Origin: Pirellulaceae bacterium
GTDB lineage: Bacteria; Planctomycetota; Planctomycetia; Pirellulales; Pirellulaceae
Direction of reading: 5' to 3'
Length of the DNA stretch: 64,000 nucleotides
Assembly (NCBI GenBank): GCA_022448315.1
Contig: JAKVCA010000020.1
Coordinates: forward strand, 62,001-126,000
Part shown: positions 34,986-44,335 of the stretch, piece by piece
How positions within the stretch are numbered: the stretch's first letter is position 1
How the letters are laid out: every line of letters begins with the position of its first letter
Translations under genes and position numbers: made by a program
Notes under the pieces: generated by a model
What the model was told of the DNA's origin: nothing
The model's database searches: none
What the model saw: the letters and a program-made list of their open reading frames with translations, nothing else

Positions 34986-37900
34986 CTAACGACCGCCTCG
35001 ACCTCCTGGGCCACCGGAGCTTCCGCCTCGGCCTCCCGGTCCACCAGTGCTTCCGCCTCGGCCTCCGGATTGCGGCGTGCTACCGCGAGAGCCAAAGCCG
35101 CCTTGCATGGCTCGCTGTTGGAACCACTGCTGAATCGCCTGTCGACGAGCATCGTCTGATGCACTCGAGGAGCTTCCTCCTGTCGACGGACGACTCGGAC
35201 TTGATGGGCTGCTGCTGTTGCTGGTGGGCTCGGCGGAAAATGCGGCTTCGAGCCCAGCTCGTAGCAGTTCCGGATTGATCTTTCCGCCGATCGGAATGAC
35301 TTGGATAAACTGCTTCTCTTGGAGTTCAGGAAGGTCGAGTTGCTGGACAATCTCGATCACTTTGTCTTGCAAATAAGCGGGCCCTGTCAGCACCAGCGAA
35401 TTGGTGTTCGCCTCCACTGAAACTGCGAGTTTCACAGGTTCGATGTCGGCACCACCACCTCCGCCGCCCCCGCGTCCACCGCGACCATTTCGTCCCATCA
35501 GGGCCTCGATAATCTTCTGCTGTGCCTGCGCCTGAGCATTCTGACCGCCACCACCACCTTGGTTGTTACTTCCTTTGATAAAATCGGCAAGTTGCTCCTT
35601 CACAATCGTCGCGACTTGACTTGCATCCTGATAACGAATTGGAACCACCTTGGTCGTTCCTTCAAGTTCGGGAGGTACGGGCGGCTCCTCTTGGTCGATG
35701 AACTCCAACAATTCTTCAATCAGTCCCAAATCTTCTTCGTTTGCCTGAACAACCAGTGCATTAAGTTTCGGGTCTGCGACCATTCCCACATCACCGGTGG
35801 TTTCAAGAAACATGCCGGAGCTTCCGCCCCCCATCATGGAACCGCCACCACCCAGCATGCCGCCAACGATATCGCCAGCAGCGCCGCCGATCATGTTTCC
35901 GGCCAGGCCACCGAGCATCCCAAGTCCGCCACCACCGCCGGAACTTGAACTGCTGAGTCCAAGCATTTCACCGAGCAGGTCTTGAGCCTCCTGAGCACCA
36001 CGATTTCTAAGATAGAAAACGGTAGGAATGGGAATGCCAGATTCGAGTCCCACGGTATCTCGGATCAAATCCTCCAAGGCATCCAACGCATCGAGATCAT
36101 CACTTCGGATGATCAGACCGTAAGGGGTTTTTTCGACGAAGACGTCGGGATTATCCTCTCCGATTTGCTGCGTGGCAGAAGCCTGCTTCGTCGCAAGTTC
36201 GCTGGATACCCGCGTAAATTTCCATGAGGGCTTTTCGATGGATGCTGACGGGTCTCCGGCAGTATCAGGTTTCTCAGGAGCCGGCTCGATTTCCGGTTTC
36301 AGTTCGGGCGTCTCTAGATAACCCTCAGGGATATCTCGTTGTCGAATTCGCGGATTATCTTCACCAACCACCTTGAATTGCAACCGGTTGGACCTTTCGG
36401 TAGTTTGCCACAACGTTTCAATCCGTCGCATGGCCTGACTTGCTTCGTCCCCGGTGATGGGAATCAAACGGGCAGAAGATCGCTCCGCGCCTTCCGTGCT
36501 CCGAGGCGGATCAATCCCCTCGACGAACCGAGTGATTTCTTCAACCTGAGCTTTCGTGCCTCGGATCAAGAGACGATTTCGGAGTGGGTCAACCACGACT
36601 TTCGCAAGGTATTCGGTTGAATCGTCCTCAAGCAGCGGATCCGCAATCAATCCAGCGGAAACTAGAATTTCAGTCACCCCCTCCGGATCATAATCGCGGA
36701 GATCAACTACACCAAAGTCGACCGAATTGCCTTGAAGTTGCTCAATCGTCTCCTCGGCACGCAAGTGGTCAGATTCGCGTCCGTAGAGCACCACAGAGCG
36801 GGTTTCCGGTGCAACCTCAACTCGAATGTCGGGGTGCAAGTTAGCAAGTAGCGTCTGCAAGACTTTGAGAACCATTTCCGGGTTGGCACGGACACTATAG
36901 GCCCGCAAACTGAACTCATCTTCATCGATGGTCAGATCACCTGAGGGCTGCCGGTCTGCTTCGCCGAGTAATTGCAACAACTGCTCCACGCGATCCTCTT
37001 CGCCCCGGTAAAACAACCGCATTCCTAAAGAGTCGGGTTGAACCCAAATGGTCTCATCATCATCACTCGAGTCATCATCATCAATGTTGAAGAGCGAGCG
37101 TACCAGCAGCATGGCTTCCTCAGTGGTGATGTACTGCAGATCCAACGTTTGGACCGGTCGCTTTTGAGCTTCTGCCCGCTTTTCTGCATCTTCAACGATC
37201 GCTCGAATGGATCGAAGGTTCCCCACGGTCTCTCGAATCACCAGCTGATTGGAGAGCGGGATCGAAACCGTGCTGCCGTAATTCTCATTCACAAGATCGC
37301 TGATTTCAGGCTCCAGATCACCCGCACGGGCGAATTCCAGCGAAAAGACACAGCTGACAATTTCGTATCGCCCTCGCTTGTCCAACTCTTGCGGTTCCAC
37401 GACGGGAATCAATTGCTCTGGAATTTCTTCGAGATCAACGACCATCAACTGTTGGTCGTTTCGCACCAGCGTGACGCCCTTGAGCATCAAGACGTTGTTC
37501 AATAGATCGATGGATTCCGCAACCGTGTATTCTCGTTTGTCCTTATAGCTGAAGGTTCCATCAGGGAGTGGCGTCTCCAGTTGTAACGACAATTCCGCCT
37601 GCTCCGCAAACCACTCAATCAAAGGTTCCCAGTCCATTTGGCCGAAAGAGAACGTGATCTTGATCGAATCGGCTTCGGCCACCGCTTTGGGAGTGTCGTC
37701 TGCAGGTGCGGCAGCCACCTCAGCTTCGACCGCAATTTTAGGCATTTCCCCCGCGACCTCCAACGTCATGACACGCCAGGCAGCGAGTTGAGTCGGCTGG
37801 AAAATCCGCTTGATCATCAACTCATATTTTCCGTTGATGGCATCCTCGTTGACGTCCGAGTCAGCATCAAATTCGGCTTGTCGCTTGTCTAGGAGTTCGA

Positions 37901-38324
37901 CGATTTCTTTTTTCTGTTTCTCCGATAACTGCAGAGCCGCCGTCACGGAATCGATTCGCAAGGCAGGAAAGCCGGCGGATGCCTCGTAAACGAGCTCAAC
38001 CAGTTCCTGCTGACGAGGATCCAGCACCCCTTGAAGCTGGCTTTCCGACTCGTCGATAAATGCGAGTCCAGCCACTTTCCCAGCATCAGTCTCCAAATCC
38101 GCTTCAGCCAGGAAATTCGCCGCCTGCTCCAAACGGGCATCAACCCACTCGGTGGTCTTCGCCTGCTGATCTTCATCGAGTTTCAGCAGCGTTGCGGCAT
38201 TGGGATGCTGCATTAAGGCCCCACTACCAAGAAGGTCGGCGGCTTCCTGCCCCCAAGCAAAGTTGGAAAAACAACCGGTTAAAGTCGTGAGCAGAACGAC
38301 CAAATGACATGATGTCGATTTCAT
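34986..38324 (-). CDS. Secreted Spy-like/secretin N-domain protein without a barrel
   Basis: A 1112-residue exported protein (signal peptide 1-25). Residues 45-190 hold repeated LTxxQ-like helices ('LLKLDEDQQ', 'VLDPRQQELV', 'LQLSEKQKKEI', 'IFQPTQLAAW'), as in the periplasmic chaperone Spy/CpxP. Residues about 220-300 resemble a secretin N0/STN domain. From 320 to 1000 there are at least six NolW-type secretin N modules, each with a 'VDPLRNRLLIRGT'-like strand-turn ('ADPKLNALVVQAN', 'VEANTNSLVLTGP'). Two glycine-rich inserts (793-838, 922-958) and a Gly/Ser-rich tail (1040-1112) interrupt and end it. The secretin C-terminal barrel is absent, so it cannot form a GspD-type pore alone. The function is unknown, perhaps an envelope scaffold. 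Monocistronic with its own terminator. Confidence 0.8.
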   Translation of the reverse strand: MKSTSCHLVVLLTTLTGCFSNFAWGQEAADLLGSGALMQHPNAATLLKLDEDQQAKTTEWVDARLEQAANFLAEADLETDAGKVAGLAFIDESESQLQGVLDPRQQELVELVYEASAGFPALRIDSVTAALQLSEKQKKEIVELLDKRQAEFDADSDVNEDAINGKYELMIKRIFQPTQLAAWRVMTLEVAGEMPKIAVEAEVAAAPADDTPKAVAEADSIKITFSFGQMDWEPLIEWFAEQAELSLQLETPLPDGTFSYKDKREYTVAESIDLLNNVLMLKGVTLVRNDQQLMVVDLEEIPEQLIPVVEPQELDKRGRYEIVSCVFSLEFARAGDLEPEISDLVNENYGSTVSIPLSNQLVIRETVGNLRSIRAIVEDAEKRAEAQKRPVQTLDLQYITTEEAMLLVRSLFNIDDDDSSDDDETIWVQPDSLGMRLFYRGEEDRVEQLLQLLGEADRQPSGDLTIDEDEFSLRAYSVRANPEMVLKVLQTLLANLHPDIRVEVAPETRSVVLYGRESDHLRAEETIEQLQGNSVDFGVVDLRDYDPEGVTEILVSAGLIADPLLEDDSTEYLAKVVVDPLRNRLLIRGTKAQVEEITRFVEGIDPPRSTEGAERSSARLIPITGDEASQAMRRIETLWQTTERSNRLQFKVVGEDNPRIRQRDIPEGYLETPELKPEIEPAPEKPDTAGDPSASIEKPSWKFTRVSSELATKQASATQQIGEDNPDVFVEKTPYGLIIRSDDLDALDALEDLIRDTVGLESGIPIPTVFYLRNRGAQEAQDLLGEMLGLSSSSSGGGGGLGMLGGLAGNMIGGAAGDIVGGMLGGGGSMMGGGSSGMFLETTGDVGMVADPKLNALVVQANEEDLGLIEELLEFIDQEEPPVPPELEGTTKVVPIRYQDASQVATIVKEQLADFIKGSNNQGGGGGQNAQAQAQQKIIEALMGRNGRGGRGGGGGGGADIEPVKLAVSVEANTNSLVLTGPAYLQDKVIEIVQQLDLPELQEKQFIQVIPIGGKINPELLRAGLEAAFSAEPTSNSSSPSSPSRPSTGGSSSSASDDARRQAIQQWFQQRAMQGGFGSRGSTPQSGGRGGSTGGPGGRGGSSGGPGGRGGR

Positions 38325-38738
38325 AGGTTTGGAGAACTCACTGTTTCATGAACTGGCAATGGAGCCATTTCGGGCTTTGATTTGGCAAAGGATCGCGTGA
38401 CTTAATCAGGTAGTCAGCAGCAGTCAAACCACCCACACGAGGGAATGTCGATAAACTCCGCCTAAAATACTCTGTCTCAATATTAGTCAAGGTTCGACAA
38501 AAACACCGACTCGTTCACTGAATTATCGAAGTTTCAACAGGATTTTCTCCGGAAGCTTCGGTGTTTGCGGAGCAAACCAGCCCGTCACGTCGAATTCCAG
38601 ATGCGTATTTAACTCATCTATATTACTCAGGTTCCGGCAGCCTCCTTTGGTCGGCGGCGGATTTATCCAAAACTGACCTGACCGGCAAAACCCCACCGCT
38701 TTTGAATGCGAGAACCATCGCATCATGCATTTGGCCAC
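38325..38738. other. Intergenic, nothing definite
   Basis: The 414 bp between two minus-strand genes hold the promoter of the secretin-module gene. No terminator after the sulfatase, no gene and no repeat could be supported. Confidence 0.4.
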
Positions 38739-40220
38739 TTAAAATCTGATGATACCATCTCCGGGCTCCGGCTGAACACGACGATTGCTCCCACGTGGCG
38801 ACCAGTTGGGATGCCGCCGGTGAGCTTCATCAAATATCTTTCCTGCCTGTTCCACGAGGTCAGGACGTTCCTTCGCGAGATTCCGCGATTCTCCAAGATC
38901 CATACGGAGGTTATAGATCTCGATCGGACCGGTGTGCATGGGCATACGGATGGCCTTCCAGTCACCCAACCGAGCTGCCTGCTTCCCACCTTGTTCATAG
39001 AACTCCCAGTACAGGTAGTCATGCTTCGCCTGCGAAGCGGTATCCCCCTTGAGAGAAGGCAGAAAGCTGACGGAATCGAGCCCTTCAGGCACCGGTTGCC
39101 GACTGAGCTCGGCAGCGGTGGCCATCAGGTCACCGAAGTAACCGATGTGGTCAGAAATTGAATTTTGGGGAACCATCCCGGGCCACCACGCGAGCATCGG
39201 AACTCGAATACCCCCTTCATATAAATCCCGTTTCATCCCTCGAAGAGGCCCGGCGGGTCCAAAACGCTTTGTCGAATGTCCACCTTCGTCATGAGGACCA
39301 TTGTCGCTTGTAAAGATGACCAGCGTGTTCTCTGCGATTCCCAGATCTCGAAGCAAATCCAGCAGACGTCCGATACCTGCATCCATCCGCGTAATCATGG
39401 CCGCCTGTCCCTTGTCCTGCTCCGACCACTTCTCGTCCTCGTAGGGTTGCAAGGAGGGAACCTCTTGTCCGTTTCCTGTCCCGCGTGTTCCCTCGTTATT
39501 CGCATGGGGAATGGTCAGCGGCAGATACAAAAAGAAAGGTGTTTCCTGATGATCGCGAATGAATGCCAACGCCTGATTCATGATCAGGTCATGACTGTAA
39601 TCCACTCGCTCTGTCGCGTACCCCCCCTGAAACCCTGCACTGACGCGTCCAAATGGCATGACTTCATTTTCGAGTTCAACCTTATCCTCGTTCCGCCAGA
39701 GGAATTCGGGATAGTAGTTGTGGGCGTGTAACTGATTCAAGTAGCCGTAAAAAAAGTCAAACCCTTGACGTCGAGGCAGACCGGTCCTGCCGCCTTCCAC
39801 TTCATCGCCCAAACCCCACTTGCCACACAAGGCTGTTCGATAGCCTGCCGCTTTGAGTAACTCCGCTACCGTGAAGTCGCTGTCCCGCAGACTTTGAATC
39901 GACATGTCACCACCCGCATTCCCTCGAACGTGAGCGTGCCCCATATGCAGTCCAGTCATTAAAACACAGCGTGAGGGAGCACAAACCGTGTTGCCCGCAT
40001 AGAACTGCCGAAACCTCATGCCTTCTTTGGCCATTTGGTCGAGTCGGGGGGTTTTGATCGCTTTTTGACCATAGCAACCGAGATCGCCGTAGCCCAAGTC
40101 ATCGGCCATGATGAAAATGACATTCGGCAGAGGTTCACCCACCCGCGCCGACACGGCCGCGAAAACTCCAGTGCCGATAAAAACCCACAACGTGAAAAAC
40201 AGCTGAAACAAAATCTTCAT
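38739..40220 (-). CDS. Secreted arylsulfatase (family S1)
   Basis: A 493-residue sulfatase from ATG 40220, with a signal peptide ('[20 protein letters not shown]'). It keeps the metal aspartates in '[19 protein letters not shown]' and the formylglycine signature CAPSR (C80, '[13 protein letters not shown]'), which a formylglycine-generating enzyme must convert. 'GKWGLGDE', '[16 protein letters not shown]' and '[15 protein letters not shown]' complete the active site. Sulfatases of this group remove sulfate from polysaccharides or aryl esters in the periplasm or outside. It is divergent from the alkaline phosphatase gene. No sulfatase-maturing enzyme lies in the window. The substrate cannot be told from sequence. 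Confidence 0.93.
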   Translation of the reverse strand: MKILFQLFFTLWVFIGTGVFAAVSARVGEPLPNVIFIMADDLGYGDLGCYGQKAIKTPRLDQMAKEGMRFRQFYAGNTVCAPSRCVLMTGLHMGHAHVRGNAGGDMSIQSLRDSDFTVAELLKAAGYRTALCGKWGLGDEVEGGRTGLPRRQGFDFFYGYLNQLHAHNYYPEFLWRNEDKVELENEVMPFGRVSAGFQGGYATERVDYSHDLIMNQALAFIRDHQETPFFLYLPLTIPHANNEGTRGTGNGQEVPSLQPYEDEKWSEQDKGQAAMITRMDAGIGRLLDLLRDLGIAENTLVIFTSDNGPHDEGGHSTKRFGPAGPLRGMKRDLYEGGIRVPMLAWWPGMVPQNSISDHIGYFGDLMATAAELSRQPVPEGLDSVSFLPSLKGDTASQAKHDYLYWEFYEQGGKQAARLGDWKAIRMPMHTGPIEIYNLRMDLGESRNLAKERPDLVEQAGKIFDEAHRRHPNWSPRGSNRRVQPEPGDGIIRF

Positions 40221-40595
40221 CGATGAGGTCCTTGAAAAGAGGTTCACTCACGAAGGAGCTCGTGTGTCAAACCCGAAAGAATGCCGCAAACCGAGCGGAA
40301 GCACCGCGGGATTCCTCTCCGTCTCGTTGAGCAGAACCCAAAACACGCGACTATCCTAGACCGAAACGAAGGGCCAAACCACAGTTGTGGGACGATGCGA
40401 ATCAATCGCCCCGGCGTGCTTTCGAGTCCGCAAGTTCCGCCACTTGAGATTGGATCCCCTCGCCAAAGGCGACGTGTTGTGATTTTTTGAAGAAGTTCCC
40501 GATGAGAGTGTCGCGCGGATATACTAGCGAAATTGACAGGGCGTGAAAGCCCGTTAGTGAGCACCTTCCTTCTTGGATCAAGGAAATTTATTGCC
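40221..40595. other. Divergent intergenic region
   Basis: The 375 bp between the sulfatase and the alkaline phosphatase should contain both promoters. No repeat, hairpin with T-run or gene was supported. Confidence 0.4.
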
Positions 40596-42251
40596 GTGGT
40601 TCGTTTCGCGATCGTGTTTTCACTTTGTTCGCTTGTCCTGCAATACAACTCTCAATTCGGCCGGTGCCAGGATGCGCTTTTTCAAATGCAGACGACGGCA
40701 ATCGCCGAAAACCACTCCCCCGTGGCGTATTGGGGGTGGCAACCCGAAAATTACACCCAGTGGGACACGCACAGCAATCGTCTCATCCCCGTCTATACCT
40801 ATGGAACTCGAGGCTACGGCTCAGGGGTCGATCTCAGGTCGTACGACGAAAGCAACAGCCTCTATCGGAACGCGGCGAAACTGGCCGATCTCTACGGCCA
40901 GCGACCCCGAGACACTTTGAATCCAGCAGCAAACTATCTCGATCAAACCGATATTTACCGCTTGCAACTTGCTGCTTCGCAAGCGGGAAAGAAATATATC
41001 TTTCTATTCGTTTTTGATGGAATGGACTGGCAAACGACTCAAGCTGCCGCCACATACAATCTCGGGCAAGTGGCTTATGAGACAGGTCGTGGGACAGGCA
41101 CCTGGTTTCAGGAATATGATGCCTCACAGACCACCCAATTCAGCTTCATGGTGACGAGCCCACACAACTCTGGCACCAAGGTCAACGTCGATGATCAGAC
41201 CGTCGACAATCCCGGGGGCACTCAGACGGGCGGCTACCGTGCATCAATGGGCGGTAACGCACCGTGGGAGACTGCTACAAGTCTCCCTTATCTCGCAGGT
41301 GAGAGGGACATCGCGGGACCGAATCACGCCTACACGGATTCGGCCAGTTCCGCCACAAGCTTGATGGCCGGAATCAAAACCTATAACGCGGCCATCAACA
41401 TGGATCCTCGAGGCCAAAAAGTTGAGACGATTGCTCAGCAGCTTCAAGCCCGGGGGTGGTCCGTTGGCGCGGTGACCAGCGTTCCCGTAAGCCATGCGAC
41501 ACCGGCGGCTTCCTACGCGCACAACGTGCACCGCTCGGACTATCAAGATCTCACCCGCGATTTACTTGGACTTCCCTCGGTGACACATCCCGATCGACCT
41601 CTTTCGGGGCTGGATGTTCTTATAGGAACGGGCGCGGGCTCAGAAACTCAAGAGTCCAGCGATCAGGGCGCAAACTTTGTTCCCGGCAACATCTACCTGA
41701 CCCAGAAAGACCTTGAGGCGATCGATGTTCGAAAGGGCGGGCGTTATGTCGTGGCCGCACGTTCAAAAAATCAGGAGGGATGGGAAAGTCTTCGTAACGC
41801 GGCAGCTACCGCGGTAACCCAACACCAGCGACTGTTCGGTTTTTTCGGTGTGCCGAGTACCAAGCACCTCCCTTTCGAGACCGCAAATGGGGATTATCTT
41901 CCCGCGACAGACAATTCGAAAAACAGTGAAACTTACACCTCCGAAGATCTCAAGGAGAACCCCACTCTTGCCCAGATGACCGAGGCGGCAATTCAAGTCC
42001 TTTCAACCAACCCGAAGGGGTTCTGGTTGCTGGTTGAACCCGGGGATGTTGACTGGGCCAGCCACGATAACAATCTGGACAATGCGATTGGCGCTATAAA
42101 CAGTGGAGACGCGGCGTTTCGCACAGTCACCGAATGGGTCGAAAAAAACAGCAATTGGGACGAATCACTGATCATTCTCACCGCGGACCACGGCCACTTG
42201 CTGAACATCGATGACTTGGAAGCATTGGCCAGCATGAAAAAGACTCGGTAG
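40596..42251 (+). CDS. Alkaline phosphatase (PhoA superfamily), short C-terminus
   Basis: About 551 residues from a GTG at 40596, chosen because AAGGAA precedes it and a signal peptide follows ('RFAIVFSLCSLVLQYNS'); TTG 40533 and GTG 40557 are alternatives. Metal and nucleophile motifs are 'LFVFDGMDW' (first Asp), 'YTDSASSATSLMAG' (catalytic Ser about 249), 'EPGDVDWASHDNN' and 'ILTADHGH'. It therefore hydrolyses phosphomonoesters outside the cytoplasm. The protein ends 19 residues after the ADH motif, so the region where E. coli PhoA carries its last zinc histidine is missing; subfamilies with a short end may supply the ligand otherwise. It converges with maf, 26 bp away. Confidence 0.88.
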   Translation: MVRFAIVFSLCSLVLQYNSQFGRCQDALFQMQTTAIAENHSPVAYWGWQPENYTQWDTHSNRLIPVYTYGTRGYGSGVDLRSYDESNSLYRNAAKLADLYGQRPRDTLNPAANYLDQTDIYRLQLAASQAGKKYIFLFVFDGMDWQTTQAAATYNLGQVAYETGRGTGTWFQEYDASQTTQFSFMVTSPHNSGTKVNVDDQTVDNPGGTQTGGYRASMGGNAPWETATSLPYLAGERDIAGPNHAYTDSASSATSLMAGIKTYNAAINMDPRGQKVETIAQQLQARGWSVGAVTSVPVSHATPAASYAHNVHRSDYQDLTRDLLGLPSVTHPDRPLSGLDVLIGTGAGSETQESSDQGANFVPGNIYLTQKDLEAIDVRKGGRYVVAARSKNQEGWESLRNAAATAVTQHQRLFGFFGVPSTKHLPFETANGDYLPATDNSKNSETYTSEDLKENPTLAQMTEAAIQVLSTNPKGFWLLVEPGDVDWASHDNNLDNAIGAINSGDAAFRTVTEWVEKNSNWDESLIILTADHGHLLNIDDLEALASMKKTR

Positions 42252-42277
42252 AAATTCCAAGGCAAACTCCTATTTTC

Positions 42278-42895
42278 TCACCGGTTTCCGTCTGATGCGA
42301 CTTCGGGTGCGAATTCGGCAACCATCGTCTCAAGCAGTTCCATGGGAAGTCCAACAACGTTGGTCTCGCTCCCTTCGGTAATCTGTAACCAATCATGCTC
42401 ATCCTGATAGCCGAAGGCGCCTGCTTTCCCTTCCCATAGTCCTGTCTCTAGATAATCTTCCAATTGCTCGTCACTGAAATCATCCATTTTCAAAGTGGTC
42501 CGATCGACTCGAACGTGGGTTTCATCGCCAGGTCTTTTCCAGAGACAGACCCCACTGTAAACCTCATGCCGCCGACCTCGCAGCAATAGCAAAGTGCGTC
42601 GAGCATCTTCCTCGTCTCGTGGTTTTCCCAAGATCGTCCCGCAACACTCGACGATCGTATCCGCGCCGAGATAGAGGCCACTCGCAAAACGCTGTGCCAC
42701 ATCACGCGCTTTTTGAAATGCTAGACGCGCGACCATTTCGGGAGGCGTTTCCCCCGAACACATGCCGCACTCGGCGCTATCGTCTGGAGGAATGACTTCA
42801 AAATCGTACCCGTACTGCGCCAGCAGTTGCCGTCTTCGCGGCGAACCACTCGCCAAAATCAAGGCCTTCTCTGGTTTTCCTGACGGATTTTGCAT
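42278..42895 (-). CDS. maf: Maf-family nucleotide pyrophosphatase
   Basis: A 205-residue cytoplasmic house-cleaning enzyme that hydrolyses dTTP/UTP or modified nucleotides to monophosphates. ATG 42895 is used; an upstream ATG at 42961 would add unrelated residues. 'LILASGSPRRRQLLAQYGYDF' is the Maf signature; 'GADTIVECCGTILGKPRDEEDARRTLLLLRGRRHEVYSGV' and 'GKAGAFGYQD' complete the active site. In the dTTP-type Maf, 'GADTIV' and 'GKAGAYAIQ' motifs are typical, so the exact subgroup is uncertain. It converges with the alkaline phosphatase gene. Confidence 0.93.
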   Translation of the reverse strand: MQNPSGKPEKALILASGSPRRRQLLAQYGYDFEVIPPDDSAECGMCSGETPPEMVARLAFQKARDVAQRFASGLYLGADTIVECCGTILGKPRDEEDARRTLLLLRGRRHEVYSGVCLWKRPGDETHVRVDRTTLKMDDFSDEQLEDYLETGLWEGKAGAFGYQDEHDWLQITEGSETNVVGLPMELLETMVAEFAPEVASDGNR

Positions 42896-43375
42896 CACCG
42901 ATTTTCCATAACGTTGGTTAAGTTTCCCAGCTCTGTCAGAACAGGAGATCGAGGCAAGCAACCCTCAAGTCATCATCAAAGGGTGATCTCTTTGGAGGAC
43001 GTCCTGTGAACAGGTACCACCTGAACATTTTGTCCTTCGCCCCTAGTGTGGCGGAATCCACAACCACCATGCAACCCTTCTCGATACGTTTGAGGACCCA
43101 TGAAATGATCGCGATCGACCCATGAGGAAAGCGAGGTCGCTTCGCAAGGGCCAATCGGCCCAGCCGCAGACATCAAGGGTGAAATCAGGTTCGACAGACG
43201 GCCCGTTTTCATGTAAAGGGTTAAACTTAGTCCACAGCAGAGCCGACATGATGGTCAGAATACCCGTTCCGGAAAGTGGGCGATCGTAAGCCCCTGACAA
43301 GAGGCGAGCCGCATGGCGTGACCGTCGTCCGGCAACCTCTTATGATGCGATTTGGACCCCTCAAGGATTGTCAAA
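42896..43375. other. Intergenic, possible gene remnant
   Basis: A 480-bp gap between divergent maf and the TPR gene. Several minus-strand frames of 70-85 codons overlap here, and no single frame is long enough or motif-bearing. A decayed gene cannot be excluded, but none can be named. Confidence 0.35.
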
Positions 43376-44335
43376 TTGCGAAAATGCTTCACTCAAAATC
43401 TCACGCTGATCTCGTTGGCCACAGGCCTTCTGGTGCTAGCAAACACCGGATGCTTGTCCACGAAGAACTCTGCGGTGACTCCTTTAGGTCAACCTTTGAG
43501 GAATCAGAAGAGTGGAGGGTTCGGCTCGCCGCAGAACTCAAACACGGTCATCGAACTCTTGGAACAAAAAAATCAGGAGCAAGAGGGCGGATGGCTTGCG
43601 TGGACCCGCCCGGTCTCCGACCGATTGAAACGGACAACAGAAGCGTTAATGGTGACCAAGGGTAAGCCGAAACGTCCCCACGATCGACTGAGTTTGGATG
43701 TCAACACGCCACCCACCCCGGAACTGTACCTAGGAGCAGCCGAATATGCCGCCTCAACGGGACAGCTTGAGCAAGCTCGGGACATGCTGGAAAAGGGGCT
43801 CGCTGTTGAACCGAGAGATGATCTAAAGATCTCTCTCGCCAGAATCCTGGCTCGGCAGGGTGAGTTCAATGACGCAGAGCAACGTTATCGGAAACTTTTG
43901 GCAGCCACACCAAACTCTGCACTTATCCACAATGATCTCGGAATGCTTTATCACCAGATGGAGCAAAACGACCGAAGCGAATACCATTTTGATCAAGCGT
44001 GTCTCCACGATCCGGGGAATCGCCGCTATCAGACCAATCTCGCAACCCGATTGATTCAAGACGACCGTTTTGATGAAGCCCGTCAGAGGCTGATGAAGGG
44101 GGTCGACGCTCAAACGGCTGACCTGACGATTTATTCTCTTCTTCGGCAGCAGGGTCGGATCGATGCAGCCACTCAATACTGGCAATCGGCTCGAAGACAG
44201 ATTCTTTCGATGCCAAGCAGATACCCTCTTTCAGGAAACTCTGAGCCCCAAAAATCTGTGGATCCTCCCGTTTCCCAACCCCAAGCGGCGGGCGCATCGG
44301 GTTCGTTTCAAAGCGGACGATCGAGCATGCGATAG
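43376..44335 (+). CDS. TPR-repeat protein, probably a lipoprotein
   Basis: About 319 residues from a TTG at 43376 (AAGG about ten bases ahead; a TTG at 43352 is also in frame). The N-terminus 'RKCFTQNLTLISLATGLLVLANTGC' looks like a lipoprotein signal, although the lipobox is imperfect at position -3. The middle has about four TPR units ('AEYAASTGQLEQARDMLEKGLAVEP', 'ILARQGEFNDAEQRYRKLLAATP', 'IHNDLGMLYHQMEQNDRSEYHFDQA', 'LATRLIQDDRFDEARQRLMKG'). The rest is a Pro/Gln/Ser-rich tail. It is probably a periplasmic scaffold. Its last 28 bases overlap the convergent comM/yifB 3' end. Confidence 0.78.
   Translation: MRKCFTQNLTLISLATGLLVLANTGCLSTKNSAVTPLGQPLRNQKSGGFGSPQNSNTVIELLEQKNQEQEGGWLAWTRPVSDRLKRTTEALMVTKGKPKRPHDRLSLDVNTPPTPELYLGAAEYAASTGQLEQARDMLEKGLAVEPRDDLKISLARILARQGEFNDAEQRYRKLLAATPNSALIHNDLGMLYHQMEQNDRSEYHFDQACLHDPGNRRYQTNLATRLIQDDRFDEARQRLMKGVDAQTADLTIYSLLRQQGRIDAATQYWQSARRQILSMPSRYPLSGNSEPQKSVDPPVSQPQAAGASGSFQSGRSSMR

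Noticed and set aside
40244-40648. Minus-strand 134-codon frame between sulfatase and phosphatase
   Set aside because: Arg/Ser-rich translation, overlaps the phosphatase start, no motif.
42936-43300. Overlapping minus-strand frames that might be a decayed gene
   Set aside because: Fragments switch frame and show no firm match; a DUF1559-type remnant was considered but not supported.
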